From assembly GCF_001266615.1 (NCBI RefSeq), contig NZ_LGHZ01000017.1, positions 1-64,000 on the forward strand: DNA of 64,000 nt, read 5' to 3'. Positions within the stretch are counted from its first letter, which is position 1. Each line of letters begins with the position of its first letter. The position numbers and the translations under genes were made by a program. The notes beneath the pieces are model-generated. The model did not search any database, was not told the origin of the DNA, and was given only the letters and a program-made list of their open reading frames with translations. Shown here piece after piece: positions 23,372 through 33,356 of the stretch. Origin of the DNA: Kluyvera genomosp. 1. Lineage in GTDB: Bacteria > Pseudomonadota > Gammaproteobacteria > Enterobacterales > Enterobacteriaceae.

Positions 23372-23487
23372 GGTGTGCTCCTGTGATATGAGGGGATGTT
23401 GTGTCAACGCAGACATCTTAGTTCCCAGACCCATGATAGACTGCCGGTCTGCGTCTCATCTTTTTGTCTTATCGTCTCAGGAGGCAT
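23372..23487. promoter_or_regulatory. Divergent control region with AGAC/GTCT half-site cluster
   Basis: The 116 bp gap between the AhpD-like and AraC-type genes has AGAC at 23411, 23427 and 23438 and GTCT at 23447, 23453, 23466 and 23474. All AGAC copies lie left of centre and all GTCT copies right, an overall dyad. GCAGAC/GTCTGC (23409-23414, 23447-23452) is a perfect pair. These are candidate binding sites for the adjacent regulator. Confidence 0.4.
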
Positions 23488-24393
23488 ATGGATAGTCTGA
23501 GCCACCTATTAACGCTGCTGGCCCCCCGTTGTGAAGTGAATTTGCACTGCCGTTTTGGCGGTCGCTGGCAGGTGGGCCATGATCAAATGCGCACCGGAAT
23601 CGTGCCGTGGCATTTTGTACTGCGCGGTGAAGGCCGTCTCACCGTTGGCAATCAAACCCGTGATATGCGCGCGGGGGACGTGATCCTGCTGCCCCATGGC
23701 TCTCCGCATTTAATGGAAAGCTTAGTCGAATGGGGGCAGGTGCTGCCCGTTGCCCATCGTTTTAACGGGACGTTGACCGAAATGCGTACCGAAGCGCAGG
23801 CGGATACGCTGGAGATGCTGTGCGGTGAATTTTATTTTGGACCGCATGTAAGCTGGTTGTTTGCGGAAGAGGCCGAGTTGGTTCATCTGCATACTGATGA
23901 GCGCGCAGAGTGCCCGGAGCTGGAGATTTTACTTAACGTCCTGGTGCGCGAAAGTATTGCCGATCGTCCCGGTGGTGCGGCGATTGTTCGTAGCCTCGGC
24001 GACACACTGCTGGTACTGCTGCTGCGCACGTTGCTGGGAATGAAGGAGCCGCCTGCTGGCCTAATGCGGCTGATGAGTGATGAACGGCTGATGCCAGCCG
24101 TACTGGCAGTGATGTCGACACCGGAACAGTCCTGGACGATGGAAAGTATGGCGGCACGCGCCTTTTTATCACGCGCAACTTTCGCCCGTCACTTTGCTCG
24201 CGTTTATCACCTTACACCGCAGGCCTGGCTTTCTCAGCTGCGTATGGCGATGGCCGCACGGTTGCTACAGCAAGACCGACAGGCTCGATTGGATACGATT
24301 GCCGAGCGCTGTGGATTTCAGTCGCAGGCGTCATTTTCAAAAACTTTTAAAAAGCACTATGGCAAAACGCCGGGTGAATGGCGGCGGAAGTAG
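23488..24393 (+). CDS. AraC-family transcriptional regulator with cupin sensor domain
   Basis: A 301 aa regulator. The N-terminal part (about 1-185) is a cupin_6-type AraC sensor domain, with RMRAGDVILLPHGSPH-like sequence MRAGDVILLPHGSPHLM. The C-terminal part (about 200-301) is an AraC HTH pair: SMAARAFLSRATFARHFARVY, then ERCGFQSQASFSKTFKKHYGKTPGEWRR. The start ATG 23488 is preceded by AGGAGG at a proper distance. It is divergent from the AhpD-like gene and is followed by a terminator shared with argG. The inducer is unknown. Confidence 0.9.
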   Translation: MDSLSHLLTLLAPRCEVNLHCRFGGRWQVGHDQMRTGIVPWHFVLRGEGRLTVGNQTRDMRAGDVILLPHGSPHLMESLVEWGQVLPVAHRFNGTLTEMRTEAQADTLEMLCGEFYFGPHVSWLFAEEAELVHLHTDERAECPELEILLNVLVRESIADRPGGAAIVRSLGDTLLVLLLRTLLGMKEPPAGLMRLMSDERLMPAVLAVMSTPEQSWTMESMAARAFLSRATFARHFARVYHLTPQAWLSQLRMAMAARLLQQDRQARLDTIAERCGFQSQASFSKTFKKHYGKTPGEWRRK

Positions 24394-24410
24394 CGTCATT
24401 ATCCGGGCGT

Positions 24411-24438
24411 AAAAAAAGGCCGCGAGCGCGGCCTTTTT
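24411..24438. terminator. Bidirectional terminator between araC-type gene and argG
   Basis: AAAAAGGCCGC / GCGGCCTTTTT hairpin with A-run and T-run on both sides, between convergent genes. Confidence 0.9.
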
Positions 24439-24453
24439 AGAGAATTTTCAGGC

Positions 24454-25812
<1,359 letters not shown>

Positions 25813-25849
25813 TTAAGTGACTGAAGGTGGAATAGCCTTCCGCTGTCAG

Positions 25850-25930
25850 TGAATTTTTATGCAAAATAAATGAGTTTTAATTTAATCATCTTTTGCTCGG
25901 GACTGGAAGTGCTTCATGCATTTTTATTCA
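25850..25930 (-). promoter_or_regulatory. ARG boxes (ArgR operators) upstream of argG
   Basis: Compared with the 14 bp core TGAATWWWWATTCA: TGAATTTTTATGCA at 25850-25863; TGAGTTTTAATTTA at 25871-25884 (12 of 14 positions); and TGCATTTTTATTCA at 25917-25930 (13 of 14). The first two are spaced so that the full 18 bp boxes have a 3 bp gap, the classical ArgR hexamer arrangement. All lie within 135 bp of the argG start. Confidence 0.75.
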
Positions 25931-26011
25931 AAAAAACCGTGGTGGAAGCGAGAGTCGCTAGGGGTACCTTATCGCGACTGCGGGCGCATTTCTTCTGCAT
26001 AGAATGTGAGG

Positions 26012-26041
26012 TTGACAAGCTGTGATCGACATCACTATACT
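26012..26041 (+). promoter_or_regulatory. Distal promoter of metY-rimP-nusA operon
   Basis: TTGACA (26012-26017) and TATACT (26036-26041) with 18 bp spacing, near-consensus sigma-70. Transcription would start near 26048, just before the tRNA-Leu-like 3' fragment. Confidence 0.7.
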
Positions 26042-26056
26042 ATAGGTCGATTTTAC

Positions 26057-26074
26057 GTCCCGTCCTCGGTACCA
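26057..26074 (+). repeat. 3'-end tRNA-Leu-like fragment (direct repeat of leuU end)
   Basis: The 18 bp GTCCCGTCCTCGGTACCA matches the T-arm 3' half, acceptor strand and CCA of tRNA-Leu(GAG). It matches the leuU end at 22697-22714 at 16 of 18 positions and lies in the same orientation about 3.4 kb away. No complete tRNA can be folded here. It may be a remnant of a past integration or duplication at leuU. Confidence 0.6.
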
Positions 26075-26088
26075 AATCCCAGCATTAT

Positions 26089-26117
26089 TTGCATTTTTTA
26101 CTCAAAACGCGTAAAAT
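26089..26117 (+). promoter_or_regulatory. Proximal metY promoter
   Basis: TTGCAT (26089-26094) and TAAAAT (26112-26117) with 17 bp spacing; the start point would be a few bases before the tRNA 5' end at 26133. Confidence 0.6.
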
Positions 26118-26132
26118 TTGCCACGTTTCAGG

Positions 26133-26209
<77 letters not shown>

Positions 26210-26332
26210 CTTTCCCTTAGAGTTCTTTTTCAAATATACTGTGAAGACTTAGGCCTTCGTAGCTGGATTTGAAAAAAATTCTATTCGGAAGGTTCTCCAG
26301 GCCGCAGTTGCGGCTATAGGGTTCAGTTATCT

Positions 26333-26358
26333 AAAGCCCCGATTTATCGGGGTTTTTT
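26333..26358 (+). terminator. First intrinsic terminator between metY and rimP
   Basis: AAGCCCCGAT / ATCGGGGTTTTTT hairpin. Located inside the operon, so downstream genes need read-through or antitermination. Confidence 0.85.
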
Positions 26359-26380
26359 GTTATCTGACTACAGAATAACT

Positions 26381-26400
26381 GGGCTTTAGGCCCTTTTTTT
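26381..26400 (+). terminator. Second terminator-like hairpin before rimP
   Basis: A short GGGC / GCCC stem with a 5 nt loop is followed by seven T residues and ends 17 bp before the rimP start. Together with 26333-26358 it forms a tandem pair. Confidence 0.65.
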
Positions 26401-26417
26401 ATGTCTTGGGGGTGGGT

Positions 26418-26870
26418 TTGTCCACATTAGAGCAAAAATTAACAGAGATGATTACAGCGCCGGTTGAAGCCCTGGGCTATGAACTGGTCGGCATCGAATT
26501 TATTCGTGGTCGCACATCGACACTGCGCATCTATATTGATAGTGAAGATGGCATCAATGTTGACGATTGTGCTGATGTGAGCCACCAGGTCAGTGCGGTG
26601 ATGGACGTTGAAGATCCGATCACCGTGGCCTACAACCTGGAAGTTTCTTCTCCGGGCCTCGATCGTCCTATGTTCACCGCGGAACACTACACGCGTTTCA
26701 TGGGTGAAGAGGTAACGCTGGTTCTGCGTATGGCGGTACAAAACCGTCGTAAATGGCAGGGCATTATCAAAGCGGTGGACGGTGAAATGATCACTGTCAC
26801 AGTCGAAGGTAAAGATGAAGTGTTCGCGCTGAGTAATATCCAGAAGGCGAACCTGGTTCCCCACTTTTAA
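26418..26870 (+). CDS. rimP: Ribosome maturation factor RimP
   Basis: 30S assembly factor (150 aa). I chose the TTG at 26418, giving [22 protein letters not shown], which matches the E. coli start; in-frame GTG 26412 and TTG 26406 are alternatives and the G-rich stretch upstream acts as the ribosome-binding site. The N-terminal domain holds [20 protein letters not shown]; the C-terminal part is an SH3-like barrel ([20 protein letters not shown]). It precedes nusA by 28 bp. Confidence 0.95.
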   Translation: MSTLEQKLTEMITAPVEALGYELVGIEFIRGRTSTLRIYIDSEDGINVDDCADVSHQVSAVMDVEDPITVAYNLEVSSPGLDRPMFTAEHYTRFMGEEVTLVLRMAVQNRRKWQGIIKAVDGEMITVTVEGKDEVFALSNIQKANLVPHF

Positions 26871-26898
26871 CAGTCTGGATTGAGGTGAAAAGCCCGCG

Positions 26899-28386
26899 AT
26901 GAACAAAGAAATTTTGGCCGTTGTTGAAGCCGTCTCCAACGAAAAATCACTGCCACGCGAGAAAATTTTTGAAGCGCTGGAAAGTGCGCTGGCTACAGCA
27001 ACCAAGAAAAAATACGAACAAGAAATCGACGTTCGCGTAGAAATCGACCGTCGTAGCGGTGATTTTGACACGTTCCGCCGTTGGGTTATCGTCGAAGAAG
27101 TCACCCAGCCAACCAAAGAAATCACTCTGGAAGCCGCACGTTTTGAAGACGAAAGTCTGAACGTGGGTGAGTACGTTGAAGACCAGATCGAATCTGTGAC
27201 TTTTGACCGTATCACCACCCAGACTGCGAAACAGGTTATCGTGCAGAAAGTACGTGAAGCCGAACGTGCAATGGTTGTTGATCAGTTCCGTGAACACGAA
27301 GGTGAGATCGTCACCGGCGTGGTTAAGAAAGTAAACCGCGACAACATCTCTTTGGATCTCGGCAACAACGCTGAAGCTGTTATCCAGCGTGAAGATATGC
27401 TGCCGCGTGAAAACTTCCGCCCAGGCGACCGTATCCGTGGTGTGCTGTATTCCGTACGCCCTGAAGCGCGCGGTGCACAGCTGTTCGTCACTCGTTCTAA
27501 ACCAGAAATGCTGGTTGAACTGTTCCGCATTGAAGTGCCGGAAATTGGCGAAGAAGTTATCGAAATCAAAGCTGCCGCTCGCGATCCAGGTTCTCGTGCG
27601 AAAATTGCCGTTAAAACTAACGACAAACGTATCGACCCGGTTGGCGCTTGCGTCGGTATGCGTGGCGCACGTGTTCAGGCGGTTTCTACCGAACTGGGCG
27701 GCGAGCGTATTGATATCGTCCTGTGGGATGATAACCCGGCGCAGTTCGTCATCAATGCGATGGCACCGGCTGATGTTGCATCCATCGTGGTTGACGAAGA
27801 CAAGCACACCATGGATATCGCCGTGGAAGCCGGTAACCTGGCACAGGCGATTGGTCGTAACGGCCAGAACGTCCGTCTGGCGTCACAGCTGAGCGGCTGG
27901 GAACTCAACGTCATGACCGTTGATGACCTGCAGGCGAAGCATCAGGCTGAAGCGCATGCAGCCATTGATACCTTCACCAAATATCTCGATATTGATGAAG
28001 ATTTCGCAACGGTACTGGTTGAAGAAGGCTTTGCAACGCTTGAAGAGTTGGCTTATGTGCCAATGAAAGAGCTGCTGGCTATCGACGGCCTGGATGAAGC
28101 CACCGTTGAAGCACTGCGCGAGCGTGCTAAAAACGCACTGACCACTCTGGCACTGGCCCAGGAAGAGAGCCTCGGTGATAATAAACCGGCTGACGATCTG
28201 CTGAATCTGGAAGGATTGGATCGTGAGATGGCCTTCAAACTGGCTGCCCGTGGTGTTTGTACGCTGGAAGATCTCGCCGAACAGGGCATTGATGATCTGG
28301 CTGATATCGAAGGGTTATCCGACGAAAAAGCCGGTGAGCTGATTATGGCTGCCCGTAATATTTGCTGGTTCGGTGACGAAGCGTAA
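26899..28386 (+). CDS. nusA: Transcription termination/antitermination protein NusA
   Basis: RNA polymerase-binding factor (495 aa, E. coli length) for pausing, termination and antitermination. Domains in order: N-terminal polymerase-binding domain (1-125), S1 (about 135-200, [21 protein letters not shown]), KH1 and KH2 (about 230-345, [12 protein letters not shown] and [12 protein letters not shown]), then two acidic repeats AR1 and AR2 to the end. It may autoregulate its operon by acting at the leader terminators. Confidence 0.97.
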   Translation: MNKEILAVVEAVSNEKSLPREKIFEALESALATATKKKYEQEIDVRVEIDRRSGDFDTFRRWVIVEEVTQPTKEITLEAARFEDESLNVGEYVEDQIESVTFDRITTQTAKQVIVQKVREAERAMVVDQFREHEGEIVTGVVKKVNRDNISLDLGNNAEAVIQREDMLPRENFRPGDRIRGVLYSVRPEARGAQLFVTRSKPEMLVELFRIEVPEIGEEVIEIKAAARDPGSRAKIAVKTNDKRIDPVGACVGMRGARVQAVSTELGGERIDIVLWDDNPAQFVINAMAPADVASIVVDEDKHTMDIAVEAGNLAQAIGRNGQNVRLASQLSGWELNVMTVDDLQAKHQAEAHAAIDTFTKYLDIDEDFATVLVEEGFATLEELAYVPMKELLAIDGLDEATVEALRERAKNALTTLALAQEESLGDNKPADDLLNLEGLDREMAFKLAARGVCTLEDLAEQGIDDLADIEGLSDEKAGELIMAARNICWFGDEA

Positions 28387-28410
28387 TAAACTGTAGCAGG
28401 AAGGAACAGT

Positions 28411-31101
28411 ATGACAGATGTAACCGTAAAATCGCTGGCTGCAGAGATACAGACCTCCGTGGATCGCCTGGTACAGCAATTTGCTGATGCTGGTATCCCG
28501 AAGTCTGCCGATGACTCTGTGTCCGCACAAGAGAAGCAAACCTTACTGGCGCATTTGAACCGTGAAAACGGTTCTGCCCCGGATAAGTTGACTTTGCAGC
28601 GCAAAACGCGCAGTACTCTCAACATTCCTGGTACCGGTGGAAAAAGTAAATCGGTACAAATCGAAGTCCGCAAGACACGCACCTTTGTGAAACGCGATCC
28701 GCAAGAGGCTGAACGCCTTGCCGCGGAAGAGCAGGCGCAGCGTGAAGCGGAAGAGCAAGCCCGTCGTGAGGCAGAAGAAACGGCCAAACGCGAGGCGCAA
28801 CATAAAGCTGAACGCGAGGCCGCAGAACAAGCTAAACGTGAAGCCGCTGATAAAGCGAAACGTGAAGCTGCGGAAAAAGACAAAGTGAGCAATCAACAGA
28901 CCGACGATATGACAAAAACCGCCCAGGCCGATAAAGCCCGCCGTGAAAATGAAGCAGCTGAGCTGAAGCGTAAAGCGGAAGAAGAAGCACGCCGCAAGCT
29001 TGAAGAAGAAGCGCGCCGCGTAGCGGAAGAAGCTCGCCGTATGGCAGAAGAAAACGAGAAGAATGGTGTGAATAACGCTGAACCGACTGAAGATACCAGC
29101 GATTATCACGTCACCACCTCCCAGCATGCTCGTCAGGCTGAAGACGAAAACGACCGTGAAGTTGAAGGCGGCCGTGGCCGTACTCGTAGCGCAAAAGCGG
29201 CTCGTCCAGCGAAAAAAGGCAACAAGCACGCTGAATCTAAAGCCGATCGTGAAGAAGCGCGTGCAGCGGTTCGTGGCGGTAAAGGCGGCAAACAGCGTAA
29301 AGGTTCTTCCCTGCAGCAGGGCTTCCAGAAGCCAGCTCAGGCAGTTAACCGTGACGTTGTGATCGGCGAAACCATCACCGTTGGCGATCTGGCTAACAAG
29401 ATGGCGGTCAAAGGTTCTCAGGTCATCAAAGCGATGATGAAACTGGGCGCAATGGCGACCATCAACCAGGTCATCGACCAGGAAACCGCACAGCTGGTTG
29501 CCGAAGAGATGGGCCACAAAGTTATCCTGCGTCGTGAAAACGAGCTGGAAGAAGCGGTAATGAGCGACCGTGATACTGGCGCACAGGCTGAGCCACGTGC
29601 ACCGGTTGTGACCATCATGGGTCACGTTGACCACGGTAAAACCTCTCTGCTGGACTACATTCGTTCAACGAAAGTGGCCTCTGGTGAAGCGGGCGGCATT
29701 ACTCAGCACATCGGTGCATATCACGTTGAAACTGAAAACGGGATGATCACCTTCCTGGATACCCCAGGCCACGCCGCATTTACCTCTATGCGTGCTCGTG
29801 GTGCGCAGGCAACGGATATCGTTGTTCTGGTTGTTGCAGCAGATGACGGCGTGATGCCGCAGACCATCGAAGCTATCCAGCACGCGAAAGCGGCTCAGGT
29901 TCCGCTGGTTGTTGCTGTGAACAAAATCGATAAGCCAGAAGCCGATATGGACCGCGTGAAGAACGAACTGTCTCAGTACGGCGTTATGCCGGAAGAGTGG
30001 GGCGGCGAATCTCAGTTCATCCCAGTATCTGCGAAAGCCGGTACCGGTATTGATGACCTGCTGAACGCTATCCTGCTGCAGGCAGAAGTTCTGGAGCTGA
30101 AAGCTATCCGTAACGGTATGGCGAGCGGTGCAGTTATCGAATCCTTCCTGGACAAAGGTCGTGGCCCAGTAGCTACCGTTCTGGTTCGTGAAGGTACTCT
30201 GCACAAGGGCGATATTGTTCTGTGTGGTTTCGAATACGGCCGTGTTCGTGCAATGCGTAACGAACTGGGTCAGGAAGTTCTGGAAGCGGGTCCATCTATC
30301 CCGGTTGAAATCCTGGGTCTGTCCGGTGTGCCGGCTGCCGGTGATGAAGTGACCGTGGTTCGTGACGAGAAGAAAGCACGTGAAGTTGCGCTGTATCGTC
30401 AGGGCAAATTCCGTGAAGTTAAACTGGCTCGTCAGCAGAAATCTAAACTCGAGAACATGTTTGCGAACATGACCGAGGGCGAAGTTCACGAAGTGAATAT
30501 CGTTCTGAAGGCCGACGTTCAGGGTTCTGTGGAAGCGATCTCCGACTCCTTGCTGAAACTGTCTACTGACGAAGTTAAAGTGAAGATCATCGGTTCTGGC
30601 GTAGGTGGTATCACCGAAACCGACGCAACTCTGGCTGCAGCATCCAATGCAATCCTGGTTGGCTTCAACGTTCGTGCGGATGCTTCTGCGCGTAAAGTGA
30701 TTGAATCCGAAAGCCTGGATCTGCGTTACTACTCCGTCATCTATAACCTGATCGACGAAGTGAAAGCAGCGATGAGCGGCATGCTGTCTCCGGAACTGAA
30801 ACAGCAGATCATTGGTCTGGCTGAAGTGCGTGACGTGTTCAAATCACCGAAATTCGGTGCGATCGCGGGCTGTATGGTTACCGAAGGTACCATCAAGCGT
30901 CACAACCCAATCCGCGTTCTGCGCGACAACGTGGTTATCTATGAAGGCGAGCTGGAATCCCTGCGCCGCTTCAAAGATGACGTTAACGAAGTCCGTAACG
31001 GTATGGAATGTGGTATCGGCGTTAAGAACTACAACGACGTTCGCGTTGGCGATATGATCGAAGTGTTCGAGATCATCGAAATCCAACGTACCATCGCATA
31101 A
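28411..31101 (+). CDS. infB: Translation initiation factor IF-2
   Basis: GTPase (896 aa) that brings fMet-tRNA to the 30S subunit. The N-terminal third is a charged, helical, K/E/A/R-rich region with [12 protein letters not shown]-type repeats; the G domain has [17 protein letters not shown] and NKID; the C-terminal domains bind fMet-tRNA. Internal starts like those producing IF2-2 and IF2-3 in E. coli are visible: GTG at 28885 (codon 159) and ATG at 28909 (codon 167). It follows nusA by 24 bp. Confidence 0.97.
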   Translation: MTDVTVKSLAAEIQTSVDRLVQQFADAGIPKSADDSVSAQEKQTLLAHLNRENGSAPDKLTLQRKTRSTLNIPGTGGKSKSVQIEVRKTRTFVKRDPQEAERLAAEEQAQREAEEQARREAEETAKREAQHKAEREAAEQAKREAADKAKREAAEKDKVSNQQTDDMTKTAQADKARRENEAAELKRKAEEEARRKLEEEARRVAEEARRMAEENEKNGVNNAEPTEDTSDYHVTTSQHARQAEDENDREVEGGRGRTRSAKAARPAKKGNKHAESKADREEARAAVRGGKGGKQRKGSSLQQGFQKPAQAVNRDVVIGETITVGDLANKMAVKGSQVIKAMMKLGAMATINQVIDQETAQLVAEEMGHKVILRRENELEEAVMSDRDTGAQAEPRAPVVTIMGHVDHGKTSLLDYIRSTKVASGEAGGITQHIGAYHVETENGMITFLDTPGHAAFTSMRARGAQATDIVVLVVAADDGVMPQTIEAIQHAKAAQVPLVVAVNKIDKPEADMDRVKNELSQYGVMPEEWGGESQFIPVSAKAGTGIDDLLNAILLQAEVLELKAIRNGMASGAVIESFLDKGRGPVATVLVREGTLHKGDIVLCGFEYGRVRAMRNELGQEVLEAGPSIPVEILGLSGVPAAGDEVTVVRDEKKAREVALYRQGKFREVKLARQQKSKLENMFANMTEGEVHEVNIVLKADVQGSVEAISDSLLKLSTDEVKVKIIGSGVGGITETDATLAAASNAILVGFNVRADASARKVIESESLDLRYYSVIYNLIDEVKAAMSGMLSPELKQQIIGLAEVRDVFKSPKFGAIAGCMVTEGTIKRHNPIRVLRDNVVIYEGELESLRRFKDDVNEVRNGMECGIGVKNYNDVRVGDMIEVFEIIEIQRTIA

Positions 31102-31158
31102 TCTTCGTTGTCTTTAGGGCTGCTGATGTGTAGCCCAAAGTCCTGAGAAGATGATGTT

Positions 31159-31191
31159 GCGTAGGCCGGGTAAGCGAAGCGCCACCCGGCA
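31159..31191 (+). repeat. REP-like palindromic element between infB and rbfA
   Basis: GCCGGGT (31165-31171) pairs with ACCCGGC (31184-31190) in a GTAGGCC-flanked unit typical of enterobacterial REP sequences. Such elements stabilise upstream mRNA or cause partial termination. Confidence 0.7.
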
Positions 31192-31200
31192 ATTATTTCA

Positions 31201-31224
31201 AAAGGGGCTGATAGCCCCTTTTTT
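31201..31224 (+). terminator. Terminator-like hairpin between infB and rbfA
   Basis: AAGGGGCT / AGCCCCTT stem with T-run, 17 bp before the rbfA start. It lies inside the operon, so it is probably leaky. Confidence 0.75.
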
Positions 31225-31240
31225 GTCTGGAGAATTTATT

Positions 31241-31642
31241 ATGGCGAAAGAATTTGGTCGCCCGCAGCGCGTGGCTCAGGAGATGCAAAAAGAGATTGCT
31301 CTCATCCTGCAGCGTGAAATTAAAGACCCGCGTCTGGGTATGATGACCACCGTTTCCGGTGTTGAGATGTCCCGTGACCTGGCTTATGCCAAAGTGTTTG
31401 TGACTTTCCTGAACGACAAAGATGAAGCGGCCGTCAAAGCCGGCATCAAAGCGCTGCAGGAAGCGTCTGGCTTCATCCGTTCGCTGCTGGGTAAAGCCAT
31501 GCGCCTGCGTATCGTGCCGGAACTGACCTTCTTCTACGATAACTCGCTGGTTGAAGGGATGCGCATGTCTAACCTGGTGAGCAACGTGGTGAAGCATGAC
31601 GATGAACGTCGTGTGAACCCGGACGACAGCAAGGAGGACTGA
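31241..31642 (+). CDS. rbfA: Ribosome-binding factor A
   Basis: Small KH-type protein (133 aa) needed for 16S rRNA maturation and cold growth. The family motif [20 protein letters not shown]-like sequence [20 protein letters not shown] and the ending [12 protein letters not shown] are clear. ATG 31241 matches the E. coli start; upstream in-frame sequence is the REP/terminator region. Its stop overlaps the truB start by one base (TGATG). Confidence 0.96.
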   Translation: MAKEFGRPQRVAQEMQKEIALILQREIKDPRLGMMTTVSGVEMSRDLAYAKVFVTFLNDKDEAAVKAGIKALQEASGFIRSLLGKAMRLRIVPELTFFYDNSLVEGMRMSNLVSNVVKHDDERRVNPDDSKED

Positions 31643-32586
31643 TGAGTCGTCCTCGTCGTCGCGGCCGTGATATCCACGGCGTATTGTTGCTGGATAAGCC
31701 TCAGGGTGCCTCCAGCAATGATGTCCTGCAAAAGGTAAAGCGTATTTATAATGCCAATCGCGCGGGTCACACCGGTGCGTTGGATCCGCTGGCCACCGGC
31801 ATGCTGCCGATCTGCCTCGGCGAAGCTACTAAGTTTTCCCAATATCTGCTGGATTCTGACAAACGCTATCGGGTGATTGCGCGCTTAGGCCAGCGTACCG
31901 ATACTTCGGATGCAGACGGGCAGATCGTGGAAGAGCGTCCGGTCAGCTTTAGCGATGCCCAGCTTGCCGATGCGCTTGAGAGTTTCCGTGGTGACACCCA
32001 ACAGGTGCCATCCATGTACTCCGCGCTGAAGTATCAAGGCAAAAAGCTGTATGAGTATGCCCGCCAGGGGATTGATGTTCCGCGTGAAGCACGGCCGATT
32101 ACCGTTTACGAATTGTTGTTTATTCGTCATGAAGGTAATGAACTGGAGCTGGAAATTCATTGTTCGAAAGGCACCTATATTCGTACCATCATCGACGATT
32201 TGGGTGAAAAGCTCGGCTGTGGCGCGCACGTGATTTTCCTGCGCCGTCTGGCTGTCAGCAAATATCCGGTCGATCGCATGGTGACGCTGGAGCAGCTGCA
32301 AGCACTGGTTGAACAGGCGCAGCAGCAGGGTGTACCGGCAGCAGAATTGCTCGATCCGTTATTAATGCCGATGGACAGTCCAGCTTCGGATTATCCCATC
32401 GTTAATCTTCCCCTGACATCGTCGGTTTACTTTAAAAACGGTAACCCGGTACGGACGAGCGGTGCGCCGCTGGACGGGCTGGTGCGCGTAACCGAGGGTG
32501 ATGAAGGGAAATTTCTCGGTATGGGTGAAATCGATGATGAAGGCCGCGTGGCTCCACGCCGTCTGGTCGTTGAATACGCCGAGTAA
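31642..32586 (+). CDS. truB: tRNA pseudouridine-55 synthase TruB
   Basis: Makes pseudouridine 55 in the tRNA T-loop (314 aa). The catalytic aspartate is D48 in [17 protein letters not shown]-terminal PUA-like domain covers about residues 250-314. Start ATG overlaps the rbfA stop by one base; translation is likely coupled. An AAGGAGG ribosome-binding site lies just upstream. Confidence 0.96.
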   Translation: MSRPRRRGRDIHGVLLLDKPQGASSNDVLQKVKRIYNANRAGHTGALDPLATGMLPICLGEATKFSQYLLDSDKRYRVIARLGQRTDTSDADGQIVEERPVSFSDAQLADALESFRGDTQQVPSMYSALKYQGKKLYEYARQGIDVPREARPITVYELLFIRHEGNELELEIHCSKGTYIRTIIDDLGEKLGCGAHVIFLRRLAVSKYPVDRMVTLEQLQALVEQAQQQGVPAAELLDPLLMPMDSPASDYPIVNLPLTSSVYFKNGNPVRTSGAPLDGLVRVTEGDEGKFLGMGEIDDEGRVAPRRLVVEYAE

Positions 32587-32693
32587 GCCTGACTCTGTGG
32601 CTTGCGATAACAGAGCGCTGCGGGTAGAATATCGCGGCTTAACGTCCGCGTAATTGTTTAACAATTGGCGAGCGTTATATCAGGGGCTGCTGA

Positions 32694-33008
<315 letters not shown>

Positions 33009-33024
33009 TTCTAGCGAGTTTCAG

Positions 33025-33052
33025 AAAGAGGGGCCTTTATGGCCCCTTTTTT
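33025..33052 (+). terminator. Intrinsic terminator after rpsO
   Basis: AGGGGCC / GGCCCCT hairpin followed by TTTTT, 16 bp after the rpsO stop. Confidence 0.9.
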
Positions 33053-33182
33053 CCACCAGATGACAGCAATTTATGAGAAAGAAGTGCCCGTAAATCACTG
33101 CCTGATGTTTCGGTAAAATCATCTCGTTTAGACAAAATTGAGCTGGAATTACCAACACAGCAGTATTTTGAAAGATAACGGG

Positions 33183-33188
33183 TATAAT
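33183..33188 (+). promoter_or_regulatory. Candidate -10 box of pnp promoter
   Basis: A perfect TATAAT about 170 bp before the pnp start; no convincing -35 lies 17 bp upstream. It is positioned so that the transcript would begin just before the leader hairpin. Confidence 0.45.
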
Positions 33189-33207
33189 GTATTGTTGTTG
33201 TGCATAT

Positions 33208-33293
33208 TCTTCATTGCAGAGGTTCGCGCGGCTAATGAGAGGCTTTACCCAGACCGGGTTAGGGTTGTCATTAGTCGCGAGGATGCAAAGAAG
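33208..33293 (+). promoter_or_regulatory. Long pnp leader hairpin (RNase III site, PNPase autoregulation)
   Basis: Two arms, about 33208-33250 and 33256-33293, form a long imperfect duplex: CTTCATTGCA pairs with TGCAAAGAAG, CTAATGA with TCATTAG, and TAACCC-like ends close on a loop of about five bases. In E. coli the same structure is cut by RNase III and the product is degraded by PNPase, giving autoregulation. The rest of the 348 bp rpsO-pnp gap holds the rpsO terminator and promoter; a short frame at 33138-33338 is probably not coding. Confidence 0.8.
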
Positions 33294-33356
33294 ATCGGTT
33301 TCATTGGCTGGCGCACCATGGGGTGTTCCGCCGCATAATTAAGAAAGGATAGAATT

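Noticed and set aside
33138-33338. 66-codon open frame in the rpsO-pnp gap
   Set aside because: It spans the known pnp leader duplex and promoter, has no good ribosome-binding site and no recognisable family.
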